NCBI GenBank assembly: GCA_001447805.1
Contig: CP013099.1
Location: 806,001-870,000 of the forward strand
Length of the DNA: 64,000 bases
Origin: Candidatus Tenderia electrophaga
GTDB lineage: Bacteria > Pseudomonadota > Gammaproteobacteria > Tenderiales > Tenderiaceae
Direction of reading: 5' to 3'
Part shown: positions 41,036 through 49,598 of the stretch, in pieces
Position numbering within the stretch: the first letter of the stretch is position 1
Layout of the letters: the number at the start of each line of letters is the position of its first letter
Made by a program: the position numbers and the translations under genes
Notes under the pieces: model-generated
The model's database searches: none
Told to the model about the DNA's origin: nothing
The model's input: the letters and a program-made list of their open reading frames with translations, nothing else

Positions 41036-41551
41036 GTGATTGATTCGGATGGGTATCGGCCAAATGTCGGGATTATTCTGAGCAACAGCGACGGCAAGCT
41101 GTTCTGGGCCCGGCGGATTGGACAGGATGCGTGGCAGTTTCCGCAGGGCGGTATACGCTCGGACGAAACGCCTGAGGAGGCCATGTATCGCGAACTCGGC
41201 GAAGAGGTGGGCTTGAACGCCGACCATGTCGAGATCATCGGCGTGACCCGCGGCTGGCTGCGCTATCGTCTGCCCAAGCGTCTCATCCGCCGCCACAGCA
41301 AGCCGGTCTGCATCGGCCAGAAGCAGGTCTGGTTTCTACTGCGCTTTCTGGCTCGGGATACGGAAGTGCGTCTCGATCTCACCTCTCATCCCGAGTTCGA
41401 CTACTGGCGCTGGGTGGACTACTGGCACCCGGTAAGCCAGGTGGTGCACTTCAAGCGCGATGTCTATAGTCGGGCCTTGCAGGAGCTGGCCCATCTTCTC
41501 GGTTACGATAAACAGGGCTTATCGGTTGCGCGGGACGCCTCGCGGCGTTGA
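41036..41551 (+). CDS. rppH: RNA pyrophosphohydrolase RppH (Nudix)
   Basis: This enzyme removes pyrophosphate or NAD caps from mRNA 5' ends, triggering RNase E decay. It is 171 residues. The start is GTG 41036, giving [13 protein letters not shown], matching the conserved RppH N-terminus. The Nudix box spans residues 38-60 with metal-binding Glu53, Glu56 and Glu57. The C-terminal region [21 protein letters not shown] is characteristic. ptsP follows after 7 nt, a conserved pairing. Confidence 0.97.
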   Translation: MIDSDGYRPNVGIILSNSDGKLFWARRIGQDAWQFPQGGIRSDETPEEAMYRELGEEVGLNADHVEIIGVTRGWLRYRLPKRLIRRHSKPVCIGQKQVWFLLRFLARDTEVRLDLTSHPEFDYWRWVDYWHPVSQVVHFKRDVYSRALQELAHLLGYDKQGLSVARDASRR

Positions 41552-41558
41552 CCGGTCT

Positions 41559-43823
41559 ATGCTGAATATCCTGCACCGCGTCATTCAAGAAGTCAGTCAG
41601 GCGGACAATCTCGAGCGCGCACTGAGCATTATCGTCAAGCGGGTGAAAGAGGCGATGCAGGTGGATGTCTGCTCCGCCTATCTCTGCAACGAGGGCCAGC
41701 AGCGCCATATCCTCATGGCGACCGACGGCCTCAATCCGAAGGCGGTGGGCCATGCCGGCCTGATGTTCGGCGAAGGGCTGGTGAGCCTGGTGGCTGAGCG
41801 CGCCGAGACCGTCAATCTGGACAACGCCCCGGACCATCCCCGTTTCCATTTTCTTCACGGCACCGATGAGCAGGCCTTTCACGCCTTCATGGGCGCGCCC
41901 ATCATTCATCATCGCAAGGTGCTGGGGGTGCTGGTGGTGCAGCAGCGCGCACGGCGCAAGTTCGAAGAGGACGAGACCGCCTTTCTACTCACCGTGGCGG
42001 CGCAGCTGGCCGGCGCCATCGCCCATGCCGAGGTCAGCGGCGGCATTGCCCGCCTGATGACCGATTTCAACGACGGTGTCTCCCTGGCCGGCCTGCCGGG
42101 CTCGGCCGGGGTGGGCATCGGCACCGGTCTGGTGGTCTATCCGCCCGCGGATCTGGATGCGGTGCCGGACCGGACCGTAGAAGACGTGGAGGCCGAAGTG
42201 GAGGTGTTCCGCGAGGCCGTGTCCCTGGCGCAGGCCGATATCCGCGAGTTGCAGGCGCGCCTCAGCACCGCCCTCAGTGACGAAGACCAGGCCCTGTTCG
42301 ATGCCTACCTGCAAATGCTGGGCAGCACCAGCATGACAGACCAGGTGATCAGTCGCATCCGCGCCGGCAGCTGGGCCTCGGGCGCCCTGCGCGCCACGAT
42401 TAAGGAGCATGTCCAGGTGTTCGAAAATATGGACGACCCCTACATGCGCGAGCGCGCCGAGGATGTGCGCGACCTGGGACGGCGCATCCTGCGCTTTATC
42501 CAAAAGGGGCGTCACAAGCCGCCGCCTTATCCGGAAAGGACCGTGCTGGTGGGGGATGAGATTACCGCCACCATGCTGGCCGAGGCGCCCGTCGATCGCC
42601 TGGTGGGGGTGATCTCGGCCAAGGGCTCGACCTCGTCGCACGTGGCGATTCTGTCCCGGGCGCTGGGCATCCCGGCGGTGGTGGGTGTGAAGGACCTGCC
42701 GGTGGCGCGGCTTGAGGGTCAACCCCTGATCGCCGACGGTTACAACGGCCGGGTCTATGTCGCGCCGTCGGCCCACGTGCGCCAGGAATATGAACGTCTG
42801 GCCCGGGAAGAGGCGCAGATGACCGCCGATCTGGCCGAGCTGCGCGAGCTGCCGGCCGAGACCCCGGACGGTTACCGCATCCCGCTGTATGCCAACACCG
42901 GCCTGTTGTCCGACATCACACCCTCCCTGCTCAGCGGCGCCGAGGGCATCGGCCTGTACCGCACCGAGTTTCCCTTCATGGTGCGCGACCGTTTTCCCGG
43001 CGAGGACGAACAGTTTCGCATCTATCGCCAGGTGATCGAGTCCTTCGCGCCGCGCCCGGTGGTGATGCGTACCCTGGACGTGGGCGGCGACAAGGCGCTG
43101 CCCTATTTTCCCATCAAAGAAGACAATCCCTTCCTCGGCTGGCGCGGCATTCGTATCACCCTGGATCATCCCGAACTGTTTCTGGTACAGGTCAGGGCCA
43201 TGCTGCGCGCCGGCGACGGCAGCGATCGGCTGCGCATTCTGTTGCCCATGATCAGCAGCATCAGTGAATTGGACGAGGCCCTGGGGTTGATTCGGCAGGG
43301 CTATGACGAACTGCTCGCCGACGGTGAAGAGGTGGCCCGGCCGCAGGTCGGCGTAATGATCGAGGTGCCGTCGCTGATCTACCAGATCGAGGCGGTGGCC
43401 AAGCGGGTGGATTTCGTCTCCATCGGCAGCAATGACCTGACCCAATACCTGCTGGCGGTGGACCGCAACAACGCCAATGTGGCCGAACTCTACGACAGTC
43501 TCAGCCCTGCCGTGATCATGGCCATCCGCCAGGTCATCGAGGGCGCGGCCCGGCATCAGTGCCCGGTGAGTGTGTGCGGTGAAATGGCCGGCGATCCGCG
43601 CGCCGTGTTGGTGTTGCTGGCATTGGGCGTGGACTCATTGAGTATGAGCGCCTCCAGTCTGCTGCGCATCAAATGGGTGATCCGCAAAGTGGCCCGCGCC
43701 CGCGCCCAAGAGCTGTTGGCCGCGGTGTTGACCATGGAGTCGGCCAAGGATATTCGCCAATACCTGGATACGGCCTTGATCGAGGCCGGTCTGGGCGGCT
43801 TAGTGCGCGCCGGGAATAAATAA
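41559..43823 (+). CDS. ptsP: Phosphoenolpyruvate--protein phosphotransferase PtsP (nitrogen PTS enzyme I)
   Basis: This is 754 residues from ATG 41559. An N-terminal GAF domain (about residues 1-150) precedes a complete PTS enzyme I. The phosphorylatable His361 is in GSTSSHVAIL. The PEP-binding barrel includes GLYRTEFPFMVRD, VVMRTLDVGGDKALPYF, SIGSNDLTQYLLAVDR and SVCGEMAGDP with the catalytic Cys. It starts the regulatory PTS(Ntr) phosphorelay to NPr and EIIA(Ntr), sensing nitrogen status rather than transporting sugar. The upstream-extended frame overlaps rppH and is rejected. It is convergent with argA. Confidence 0.97.
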   Translation: MLNILHRVIQEVSQADNLERALSIIVKRVKEAMQVDVCSAYLCNEGQQRHILMATDGLNPKAVGHAGLMFGEGLVSLVAERAETVNLDNAPDHPRFHFLHGTDEQAFHAFMGAPIIHHRKVLGVLVVQQRARRKFEEDETAFLLTVAAQLAGAIAHAEVSGGIARLMTDFNDGVSLAGLPGSAGVGIGTGLVVYPPADLDAVPDRTVEDVEAEVEVFREAVSLAQADIRELQARLSTALSDEDQALFDAYLQMLGSTSMTDQVISRIRAGSWASGALRATIKEHVQVFENMDDPYMRERAEDVRDLGRRILRFIQKGRHKPPPYPERTVLVGDEITATMLAEAPVDRLVGVISAKGSTSSHVAILSRALGIPAVVGVKDLPVARLEGQPLIADGYNGRVYVAPSAHVRQEYERLAREEAQMTADLAELRELPAETPDGYRIPLYANTGLLSDITPSLLSGAEGIGLYRTEFPFMVRDRFPGEDEQFRIYRQVIESFAPRPVVMRTLDVGGDKALPYFPIKEDNPFLGWRGIRITLDHPELFLVQVRAMLRAGDGSDRLRILLPMISSISELDEALGLIRQGYDELLADGEEVARPQVGVMIEVPSLIYQIEAVAKRVDFVSIGSNDLTQYLLAVDRNNANVAELYDSLSPAVIMAIRQVIEGAARHQCPVSVCGEMAGDPRAVLVLLALGVDSLSMSASSLLRIKWVIRKVARARAQELLAAVLTMESAKDIRQYLDTALIEAGLGGLVRAGNK

Positions 43824-43835
43824 CGGTCGTAAGGT

Positions 43836-45167
43836 CTATGCCCCCAACTGTTTAATGAAGACCTTCGAGCGGCGCTGATAGTTGTATAAGGATTTGCGCT
43901 GCACCGGCAGGTTATCAATATCGCCCGCCGCATAGCCGCGTTCCTGAAACCAGTGCGCGGTCTGGGTGGTGAGTACGAACATGCGCTCGATGTTGCGCGC
44001 CTTGGCCACCTTTTCGGTATACGCCAGCAGCTCGCCGCCACGGTTGGCCTTGCGGTAATCGGGATGCACCGCCAGGCACGCCAACTCCGCTACCTGTTCG
44101 TCGGTATACGGATATAGAGCGGCGCAGGCGACCACCGTGCCGTCACGTTCCACCACAATGAAGTGGTCGATCTCCAGTTCCAGTTGTTCCCGTGAACGAC
44201 GGACCAGGACGCCGCTCTCCTCCAGCGGTTTAATCAGGCTGAGAATGCCGCCCACGTCATCGATGTTGGCCTGACGTGTGGCCTCAAACTGGCCCGCCGT
44301 AATCAGTGTGCCGATGCCGTCGCGGGTAAACAATTCCTGCAGCAGGCAGCCGTCGATGCGGCGATCGATCAAGTGGGTGCGAGTCACGCCGCGCCGGCAG
44401 GCCTGCACGGCATGGCGTAGATAAGCCAGCTCATCGTCGCTGATTTGCTGGCGCTGCAGCAATTGCTGGGCCTGTTCGGTATTTAATTCGCGCATCAGGC
44501 GCTGTTCGGCGTCGTGAATGCCGTCGCCCTCGGTCAGAAACATCAATTTGTCCGCCTGCAGGGCGACGGCAATGGCGGTGGCCACTTCATTGGCGGTGAG
44601 ATTGAAGGTTTCACCGGTGGGCGAGTATCCCAACGGCGATGCCAAGACGATGGCACCGTCATCCAAACGTTGCTGGATGGCCGTGGCGTCGATGCGGCGC
44701 ACCTGGCCGGTGTGGCAATAGTCCACGCCGTCGCGCACGCCCAGCGGTTGGGCGGTGACGTAGTTGCCCGAGGCGACCCGGATGCGCGCCCCGGCCATGG
44801 GTGAGTTGGCCACCCCCATTGAGAGCTGTGCCTCGATCTCTACGCGCACGCTGCCCACCGCCTGTTTTACACAGGCCAACGCGATGTCGTCAGTGATGCG
44901 CAGGCCGTTGACATAATCGATCTGGGCGCCTTGCTGATTCACCCGTTGCTCGATCTGGGGCCGGGCGCCGTGCACCAGCACCAGGCGAATGCCCAGGCTG
45001 TTGAGCAGGGCGATATCATGAACCAGACTGTGGAAATTACAGTCCGCCACCGCCGCGCCATCGAAGGCCAGTACAAAGGTGCGGCCGCGAAAGGCGTGAA
45101 TATAGGGTGAGGACTGGCGAAACCAGTGGATGAAGGCTTGTTTGTTACCGTCTGCGACGCTGCTCAC
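43836..45167 (-). CDS. argA: Amino-acid N-acetyltransferase (N-acetylglutamate synthase) ArgA
   Basis: This is a 443-residue two-domain enzyme. The amino-acid-kinase-like regulatory domain (about 1-290, with LVLVHGARPQIEQRVN and FNLTANEVATAIAVALQADK) binds arginine. The C-terminal GNAT domain (about 295-443, AELACLAVHPDYRKANRGGELL) uses acetyl-CoA to acetylate glutamate, the first step of arginine synthesis. The start is GTG 45167 with AAGGAG 9 nt upstream. A good promoter lies at 45312-45340. argJ and argB are also in this window but not in the same operon. Confidence 0.96.
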   Translation of the reverse strand: MSSVADGNKQAFIHWFRQSSPYIHAFRGRTFVLAFDGAAVADCNFHSLVHDIALLNSLGIRLVLVHGARPQIEQRVNQQGAQIDYVNGLRITDDIALACVKQAVGSVRVEIEAQLSMGVANSPMAGARIRVASGNYVTAQPLGVRDGVDYCHTGQVRRIDATAIQQRLDDGAIVLASPLGYSPTGETFNLTANEVATAIAVALQADKLMFLTEGDGIHDAEQRLMRELNTEQAQQLLQRQQISDDELAYLRHAVQACRRGVTRTHLIDRRIDGCLLQELFTRDGIGTLITAGQFEATRQANIDDVGGILSLIKPLEESGVLVRRSREQLELEIDHFIVVERDGTVVACAALYPYTDEQVAELACLAVHPDYRKANRGGELLAYTEKVAKARNIERMFVLTTQTAHWFQERGYAAGDIDNLPVQRKSLYNYQRRSKVFIKQLGA

Positions 45168-45311
45168 TTCAGTGAACTCCTTGGGTTCTGGTCTACCAGC
45201 CTAAGTCGTTGAATTTTTAGACGAGATGTTTGGCTTGTGGCGCTTTCGATTGTCGCTTTTTTTGGTGGAATTTGCACCACCGGCGCGCCGCGGGACGGCC
45301 GGCGTTGCCGC

Positions 45312-45340
45312 GTATTACCGCAAAATATCATAAATTTCAA
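45312..45340 (-). promoter_or_regulatory. Promoter of argA
   Basis: On the minus strand TTGAAA (45335-45340) is 17 nt from TAATAC (45312-45317), a good sigma70 match. The predicted start near 45305 gives a leader of about 138 nt. Confidence 0.6.
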
Positions 45341-45374
45341 CAAGTTTAATTCTGAGTATTTTGGTAAAAAAAGC

Positions 45375-45404
45375 TTGAAAAAAGTCTTGGTGGTTTGCTA
45401 AGGT
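45375..45404 (+). promoter_or_regulatory. Promoter candidate for the small-ORF pair
   Basis: TTGAAA (45375-45380) is followed after 18 nt by TAAGGT (45399-45404), which is preceded by TGC as an extended -10. The sequence upstream is AT-rich and could act as an UP element. The -10 is imperfect, so this is tentative. Confidence 0.4.
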
Positions 45405-45487
45405 TTTGCTAGCCCCGTAGGACACCGTCCCGGTGGTTGGTTGGGGGACCATAGCAAACACTAAATAATCGCATTGATGAGATCACA

Positions 45488-45589
45488 ATGGATCAACGTA
45501 AGAGCTTGGTAATGACTTTTGGTACCGTCGCTGGAATTCTGGGCATTGTTGTTTCTGTCGCCCTGTTTGCCACTGAGCTGATGGCTTAA
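45488..45589 (+). CDS. Small single-helix membrane protein A, 33 residues (unrecognised)
   Basis: ATG 45488 to TAA 45589 encodes 33 residues: a charged N-terminus (MDQRKS), then one uninterrupted hydrophobic helix ending in ATELMA. The distal part, GILGIVVSVALFATELMA, aligns with the end of the next small ORF. The Shine-Dalgarno is weak (GATGAG at about 7 nt). The gene has its own promoter candidate, a paralogous neighbour and a strong terminator downstream, which argues that it is real despite its size. I do not recognise the family. A membrane subunit, regulator or toxin-like peptide are all possible. Confidence 0.68.
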   Translation: MDQRKSLVMTFGTVAGILGIVVSVALFATELMA

Positions 45590-45597
45590 GTCTAACG

Positions 45598-45614
45598 TTC
45601 GGAAATCTTCCGAA
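45598..45614 (+). promoter_or_regulatory. Hairpin abutting the ribosome-binding site of small ORF B
   Basis: TTCGGAA (45598-45604) and TTCCGAA (45608-45614) form a perfect 7-bp inverted repeat with a 3-nt loop. Its right arm runs into AAGGGGGA (45613-45620), the Shine-Dalgarno of small ORF B. It could modulate translation or protect processed RNA. Confidence 0.5.
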
Positions 45615-45625
45615 GGGGGAACGCC

Positions 45626-45736
45626 ATGTACAGAGAAATCAAACGACCCGTTATGGAGCATACGCTCTCGCTGCTAATCGGCGGACTGGGAGCGGTAATT
45701 TCGTTGTCACTGGTAACAAGCCAGTTAATGGTGTAA
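45626..45736 (+). CDS. Small single-helix membrane protein B, 36 residues (unrecognised)
   Basis: ATG 45626 to TAA 45736 encodes 36 residues with a basic N-terminus (MYREIKRPVMEH) and one hydrophobic helix. Its last 18 residues, GGLGAVISLSLVTSQLMV, match the end of small protein A at 8 of 18 identical positions, with mostly conservative differences. The ribosome-binding site AAGGGGGA is very strong, far better than that of protein A. The two look like products of a tandem duplication. The Lys/Arg-rich N-terminus predicts N-in orientation. No known family is recognised. Confidence 0.72.
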   Translation: MYREIKRPVMEHTLSLLIGGLGAVISLSLVTSQLMV

Positions 45737-45775
45737 TAAGCTAGAAGAAATATATCCACCTAAATCAGAATGTTG

Positions 45776-45809
45776 AAAAGGGAGCAGCGCAATCTGCTCC
45801 CTTTTTTTT
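45776..45809. terminator. Strong terminator after the small-ORF pair
   Basis: AAGGGAGCAG and CTGCTCCCTT form a perfect 10-bp stem with a 6-nt loop, followed by T8 on the plus strand. Four A residues precede it, so it may also serve ttcA on the minus strand. Confidence 0.92.
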
Positions 45810-45818
45810 GTGGCGCTG

Positions 45819-46652
45819 TCAAAACGGGTTGGCCTGGAGTGCGCTTGTCTCGGTGTCGCAATCTCGGCGCTGTTGTTCCAGGTGCTTGAAGTCCCAATGG
45901 CGTTTGTCCATGAGCTGGCTCGGCTGCAGCGCCTGCAGGGCATGGAGCATGTTGCTAGGGATCTTTTCGTTTTCCGCCGCCAAATCCCTGATTAATTGTT
46001 TGATGCGTTGGCGCGCCAGGTTCTCCTGCGAGCCGCACAGGTTGCAGGGGATAATGGGGAATTCCATTAATTCGGCGAATTCGGCGATATCCTGCTCCTG
46101 GCAGTAGACCAGCGGTCGGATCACGATATGGTCTTGGCTGTCAGTGAGCAATTTGGGCGGCATGGATTTGATCTCGCCGTTGTAGAGGATGGACATCATC
46201 AGGCTTTGGATCAAATCGTCGCGATGGTGGCCCAGGGCGATTTTGCTGAAACCGTGCTTTGCTGCATAGCTATAGATGCTGCCGCGGCGCAGGCGTGAGC
46301 ACAGAGAACAATACGTCTTGTTCTCGGGCACCTTTTCGATGACCACGGAGTAGGTGTCTTGTTTGTAGACTTCGAAGGGAATTCTGTGCTGCTCCATCCA
46401 GCTGCGCAGGCCGCTGTCGTTCCAGCCCGGCTGGCCCTGGTCGAGAGTGAAGGAGAACAGCTCGAACTTGTTATTGCTGCGCTTGCGCAATTGATTGAGC
46501 AGATGGAGCAGGGTGAAGGAGTCCTTGCCGCCCGACAGGCACAGCATGACCCGATCACCTTTCTGGATCATGTTGAAATCGGCGATGGCCTTGCCGGTGT
46601 AATGCAGTAGTTTCTTTTCCAGTTTGGCCAGCTGGGTCGAAGGGGTGCTCAT
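45819..46652 (-). CDS. ttcA: tRNA 2-thiocytidine(32) synthetase TtcA
   Basis: This iron-sulfur PP-loop enzyme thiolates cytidine 32 in certain tRNAs. From ATG 46652, with GGAG upstream, it is 277 residues. The PP-loop SGGKDS is at residues 40-45. Two CxxC motifs, CSLC and CNLC, supply cluster ligands; [20 protein letters not shown] is characteristic. An upstream in-frame ATG at 46724 would add 24 residues of no family similarity. The C-terminus is short and the gene ends next to a strong terminator. Confidence 0.96.
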   Translation of the reverse strand: MSTPSTQLAKLEKKLLHYTGKAIADFNMIQKGDRVMLCLSGGKDSFTLLHLLNQLRKRSNNKFELFSFTLDQGQPGWNDSGLRSWMEQHRIPFEVYKQDTYSVVIEKVPENKTYCSLCSRLRRGSIYSYAAKHGFSKIALGHHRDDLIQSLMMSILYNGEIKSMPPKLLTDSQDHIVIRPLVYCQEQDIAEFAELMEFPIIPCNLCGSQENLARQRIKQLIRDLAAENEKIPSNMLHALQALQPSQLMDKRHWDFKHLEQQRRDCDTETSALQANPF

Positions 46653-46994
46653 GGGACGCTCCGGGTGAGGCGGTGACTGTGTAGGAAGGGCGGATTTTAC
46701 GCCATTTAAGCCGCCTGACGCCAACCATGCTCGTGCTGTGGATAGTGGATTCGCGTTTATCTCTTGCCTTGGGCGGGCTCAATTTGCCAAACCTTTTATC
46801 ACGGGGATAAGTGATGGGCGACGCAGCGCCGCCCATCGCCTGAGTCTGCGCCGCACGGGCGGCTTATCGCAACGCATGAGGTTCGACTTCCCGGCAGAAA
46901 AGGGGGATTGAAACGGTGTTTATGCGTCGCGCCGGAGGCCTAAATTTGCTATCTTTGTGGTCCGTACGAATCAAGCAGACCAGAGGTTCAGACC
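46653..46994. other. Divergent intergenic region between ttcA and ilvD
   Basis: This 342-nt stretch shows no supportable gene. A hairpin GATGGGCG/CGCCCATC (46813-46820 and 46830-46837) lies in the middle. An extended -10 (TGCTATCTT, hexamer 46950-46955) is a possible ilvD promoter, without a good -35. No ilv-type leader peptide rich in branched-chain codons was found. Confidence 0.5.
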
Positions 46995-48854
46995 ATGCCC
47001 GACTATCGTTCCCGCACCTCCACAAGCGGCCGCAATATGGCCGGTGCCCGCGCCCTATGGCGCGCGACCGGGATGAAAGACGACGATTTCGGCAAGCCGA
47101 TTATCGCGGTGGCTAATTCGTTTACCCAGTTCGTGCCGGGACATGTCCATCTCAAGGATATGGGGCAGCTGGTGGCGCGTGAAATCGAAAGGGCCGGCGG
47201 CGTGGCCAAGGAATTCAACACCATCGCTGTCGATGACGGCATCGCCATGGGCCACGGCGGCATGCTGTATTCCCTGCCTTCACGCGAGCTGATCGCCGAT
47301 GCGGTGGAGTACATGGTCAACGCCCATTGCGCCGACGCCATCGTCTGTATCTCCAACTGCGATAAGATCACGCCCGGCATGCTGAATGCGGCGCTGCGCC
47401 TGAATGTGCCAGTGGTGTTCGTCTCCGGCGGGCCGATGGAGTCGGGCAAGGCCGTCATCGGCGGTAAGGAAGTGCACCTGGACTTGGTCGATGCCATGGT
47501 CTCGGCCGCCGATCCCAATGAATCCGACGAAGATGTGATGAGCATGGAGCGTTCGGCCTGTCCCACCTGCGGTTCCTGCTCGGGTATGTTTACCGCCAAT
47601 TCCATGAACTGCCTGACCGAGGCCCTGGGCCTGTCGCTGCCGGGCAACGGTTCCATGCTGGCCACCCACGCGGATAGGAAACAACTGTTCCTGCGCGCCG
47701 GCCGCTTGATTGTCGATCTGGCCAAGCGCTATTACGAACAGAACGACGCCTCGGTACTGCCGCGCGCCATCGCCAGTAAGGCGGCCTTTGAAAACGCCAT
47801 GTCGTTGGACATCGCCATGGGCGGCTCCACCAATACCATTCTGCATTTGTTGGCCGCGGCTCAGGAGGCGGAAGTGGATTTCAGGGTGGCGGACATCGAT
47901 CATTTGTCGCGCAAGGTGCCGCAGCTGTGCAAGGTGGCGCCGAGCACCCCGCTGTATCACATGGAGGATGTGCATCGTGCCGGGGGGGTCATGGGTATTT
48001 TGGGGCGGCTGGCGCATGCCGGCTTGCTGCATACCGACGTTCAGACCGTCCATTCCCATACCCTGCAGGCGGCCTTGGATCAGTGGGATGTGAGCAGCAG
48101 TGAGGATGAGGCGGTGCATGCCTTTTTTAAGGCGGGGCCCGGTAACGTCCCCACCCAGCAGGCCTTCAGTCAGGAAAAACGCTGGCCGGCATTGGACCTG
48201 GACCGCGCCAACGGTTGTATCCGTGATCTGGATCATGCCTATAGCCGTGACGGCGGCTTGGCGGTGTTGTTCGGCAATATCGCGCGCGAGGGCTGTGTAG
48301 TAAAGACCGCCGGTGTGGATGAAAGTATTCTCAAATTCAGCGGGCCGGCGCGCCTGTTCGAGAGCCAGGAGGCTGCCGTGGAGGGCATCCTCGGTGACCA
48401 GATCAAGGAAGGCGACGTGGTCATCATCCGTTACGAAGGCCCGCGCGGCGGGCCGGGTATGCAGGAAATGCTCTACCCCACCAGTTATCTGAAATCCAAA
48501 GGGCTGGGCAAGGCCTGTGCCCTGATCACCGACGGCCGTTTTTCCGGTGGCACCTCGGGTCTGTCCATCGGCCATGTGTCGCCCGAAGCGGCCGAGGGCG
48601 GTGCCATCGGCTTAGTGGAAGAGGGGGATACCATTGAGATCGATATTCCCAATCGCAGCATCAACGTCGCCGTCTCCGACGATGAGTTGGCGGCGCGGCG
48701 TGAGGCCATGGAGGCCAAGGGCGCGGCGGCCTGGCTGCCGAGCGCGCGCCAGCGTCAGGTGAGTGCTGCGCTGCAGGCCTATGCGGCCATGACCACCAGC
48801 GCTTCGCGCGGGGCAGTGAGAGATGTGAGTCAGTTACAGCGAAAGGCACGCTAA
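46995..48854 (+). CDS. ilvD: Dihydroxy-acid dehydratase IlvD
   Basis: This iron-sulfur dehydratase of valine, leucine, isoleucine and pantothenate synthesis is 619 residues (616 in E. coli). Cluster cysteines are visible: Cys122 in [10 protein letters not shown] and Cys195 in [11 protein letters not shown]. Other conserved segments are [45 protein letters not shown] and [20 protein letters not shown]. It is monocistronic: its stop is followed at once by a strong terminator, and it is divergent from ttcA. Confidence 0.98.
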   Translation: MPDYRSRTSTSGRNMAGARALWRATGMKDDDFGKPIIAVANSFTQFVPGHVHLKDMGQLVAREIERAGGVAKEFNTIAVDDGIAMGHGGMLYSLPSRELIADAVEYMVNAHCADAIVCISNCDKITPGMLNAALRLNVPVVFVSGGPMESGKAVIGGKEVHLDLVDAMVSAADPNESDEDVMSMERSACPTCGSCSGMFTANSMNCLTEALGLSLPGNGSMLATHADRKQLFLRAGRLIVDLAKRYYEQNDASVLPRAIASKAAFENAMSLDIAMGGSTNTILHLLAAAQEAEVDFRVADIDHLSRKVPQLCKVAPSTPLYHMEDVHRAGGVMGILGRLAHAGLLHTDVQTVHSHTLQAALDQWDVSSSEDEAVHAFFKAGPGNVPTQQAFSQEKRWPALDLDRANGCIRDLDHAYSRDGGLAVLFGNIAREGCVVKTAGVDESILKFSGPARLFESQEAAVEGILGDQIKEGDVVIIRYEGPRGGPGMQEMLYPTSYLKSKGLGKACALITDGRFSGGTSGLSIGHVSPEAAEGGAIGLVEEGDTIEIDIPNRSINVAVSDDELAARREAMEAKGAAAWLPSARQRQVSAALQAYAAMTTSASRGAVRDVSQLQRKAR

Positions 48855-48855
48855 T

Positions 48856-48881
48856 AAAAAGCCCCGTTAACGGGGCTTTTT
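48856..48881. terminator. Bidirectional terminator between ilvD and the SH3 protein gene
   Basis: AAAAAGCCCCGTT and AACGGGGCTTTTT form a fully self-complementary 26-nt palindrome, with A and T runs on both flanks. It can terminate both converging genes. Confidence 0.92.
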
Positions 48882-48883
48882 AT

Positions 48884-49552
48884 TTAGAGCTCGTTCCATT
48901 TGGATTTACGCTGAAAGCGTAGCCTGGGCAGGATCAAGCCAATAATGATGCCCAGGATGGTGACGCCGGTGCCGGTGATAAACCAATCCCGGGCGCTGCG
49001 GTCCTTGAGTACTGCGTTTTGTTGCTCCACGGTTTGCAGCTCCGTTTCCAGGTGAATCAGCTTTTCCCGTAATTCTTTATTAATCTGATCCAGTGCCAGG
49101 GCGTTGCTGGATATTTCCCGAATACGATCGAGCTCCTGTTGCAGTTTCTGGTTTTCCGTGTCCAGTTGGCTACTGCTCTTATCCAAGCTGTCGCGCGAGG
49201 CGCGGGTCTGCCCCAGTTGGGCGGTCAGTTCGGCCGTTTTGGCTTCCAGGCTGGCTAGCTTGTTTTTGGCGTCCGCCAGGCGGTGTTTGGCGATGGGGGT
49301 CTGAGTCAGATAGCGGGTCAATACCCAGCCTTCGGTGCCGCCGGGGGTGCGCGCCAACGAGTAGCCGGCGTCCTTGTCGGTTTCCAGTACTTCCAGTCGG
49401 GTGCCGCTTTTCAGAGTGCGAATGATCTGGTATTCGGTGCCCTTGCCGCCGCGCATGGTGATGACCAGTTCGTCATCCACGTAATAGGTTTCCTGGGCGA
49501 CGGCGCTGCTGAGCAGTAAACCGCCAAAGACCGCAGCAATAATTTTGTTCAC
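48884..49552 (-). CDS. SH3 domain, coiled-coil membrane protein (TIGR04211/YgiM family)
   Basis: This protein has a signal sequence (VNKIIAAVFGGLLLSSAVA), a bacterial SH3 domain (about residues 25-90, YYVDDELVITMRGGKGTEYQ and GWVLTRYL), a long coiled coil (about 95-185) and a C-terminal membrane helix (about 191-212) with a basic tail. This matches the YgiM/TIGR04211 architecture. Function is unknown. GTG 49552, with GGAG upstream, gives 222 residues; ATG 49570 lacks a ribosome-binding site. It is probably exported, with the C-terminal helix anchoring it in the inner membrane. Confidence 0.87.
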   Translation of the reverse strand: MNKIIAAVFGGLLLSSAVAQETYYVDDELVITMRGGKGTEYQIIRTLKSGTRLEVLETDKDAGYSLARTPGGTEGWVLTRYLTQTPIAKHRLADAKNKLASLEAKTAELTAQLGQTRASRDSLDKSSSQLDTENQKLQQELDRIREISSNALALDQINKELREKLIHLETELQTVEQQNAVLKDRSARDWFITGTGVTILGIIIGLILPRLRFQRKSKWNEL

Positions 49553-49598
49553 ATCAACTCCATGGGTCAATTGTCGAGGGTATCGATGTTACCCAATC

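Larger units (their letters stand above)
45168..45487. other. Divergent regulatory region between argA and the small-ORF pair
   Basis: This 320-nt region holds no gene. Its left part is the roughly 138-nt leader of argA. The middle, about 45320-45385, is AT-rich with T and A runs. The right part has an opposing promoter candidate and a structured leader containing CACCG/CGGTG (45423-45435). No complete ARG box was found, only a TGAAT-like half-site near 45208. Confidence 0.6.

Noticed and set aside
41985-43556. A 523-codon open frame antisense to ptsP
   Set aside because: No domain is recognisable, and the sense strand encodes a complete GAF-enzyme I protein.
45200-45230. Possible ArgR box upstream of argA
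   Set aside because: Only a TGAAT-like half-site followed by T and A residues is present. The matching ATTCA half is missing, so an ARG box cannot be claimed.
45461-45661. A minus-strand ORF of 66 codons opposite the two mini-genes
   Set aside because: It is hydrophilic with no ribosome-binding site or domain. The plus-strand pair has paralogy, a strong ribosome-binding site and a terminator.
46653-46994. An ilv-type leader peptide/attenuator before ilvD
   Set aside because: No short ORF rich in Ile, Leu or Val codons followed by a terminator was found.
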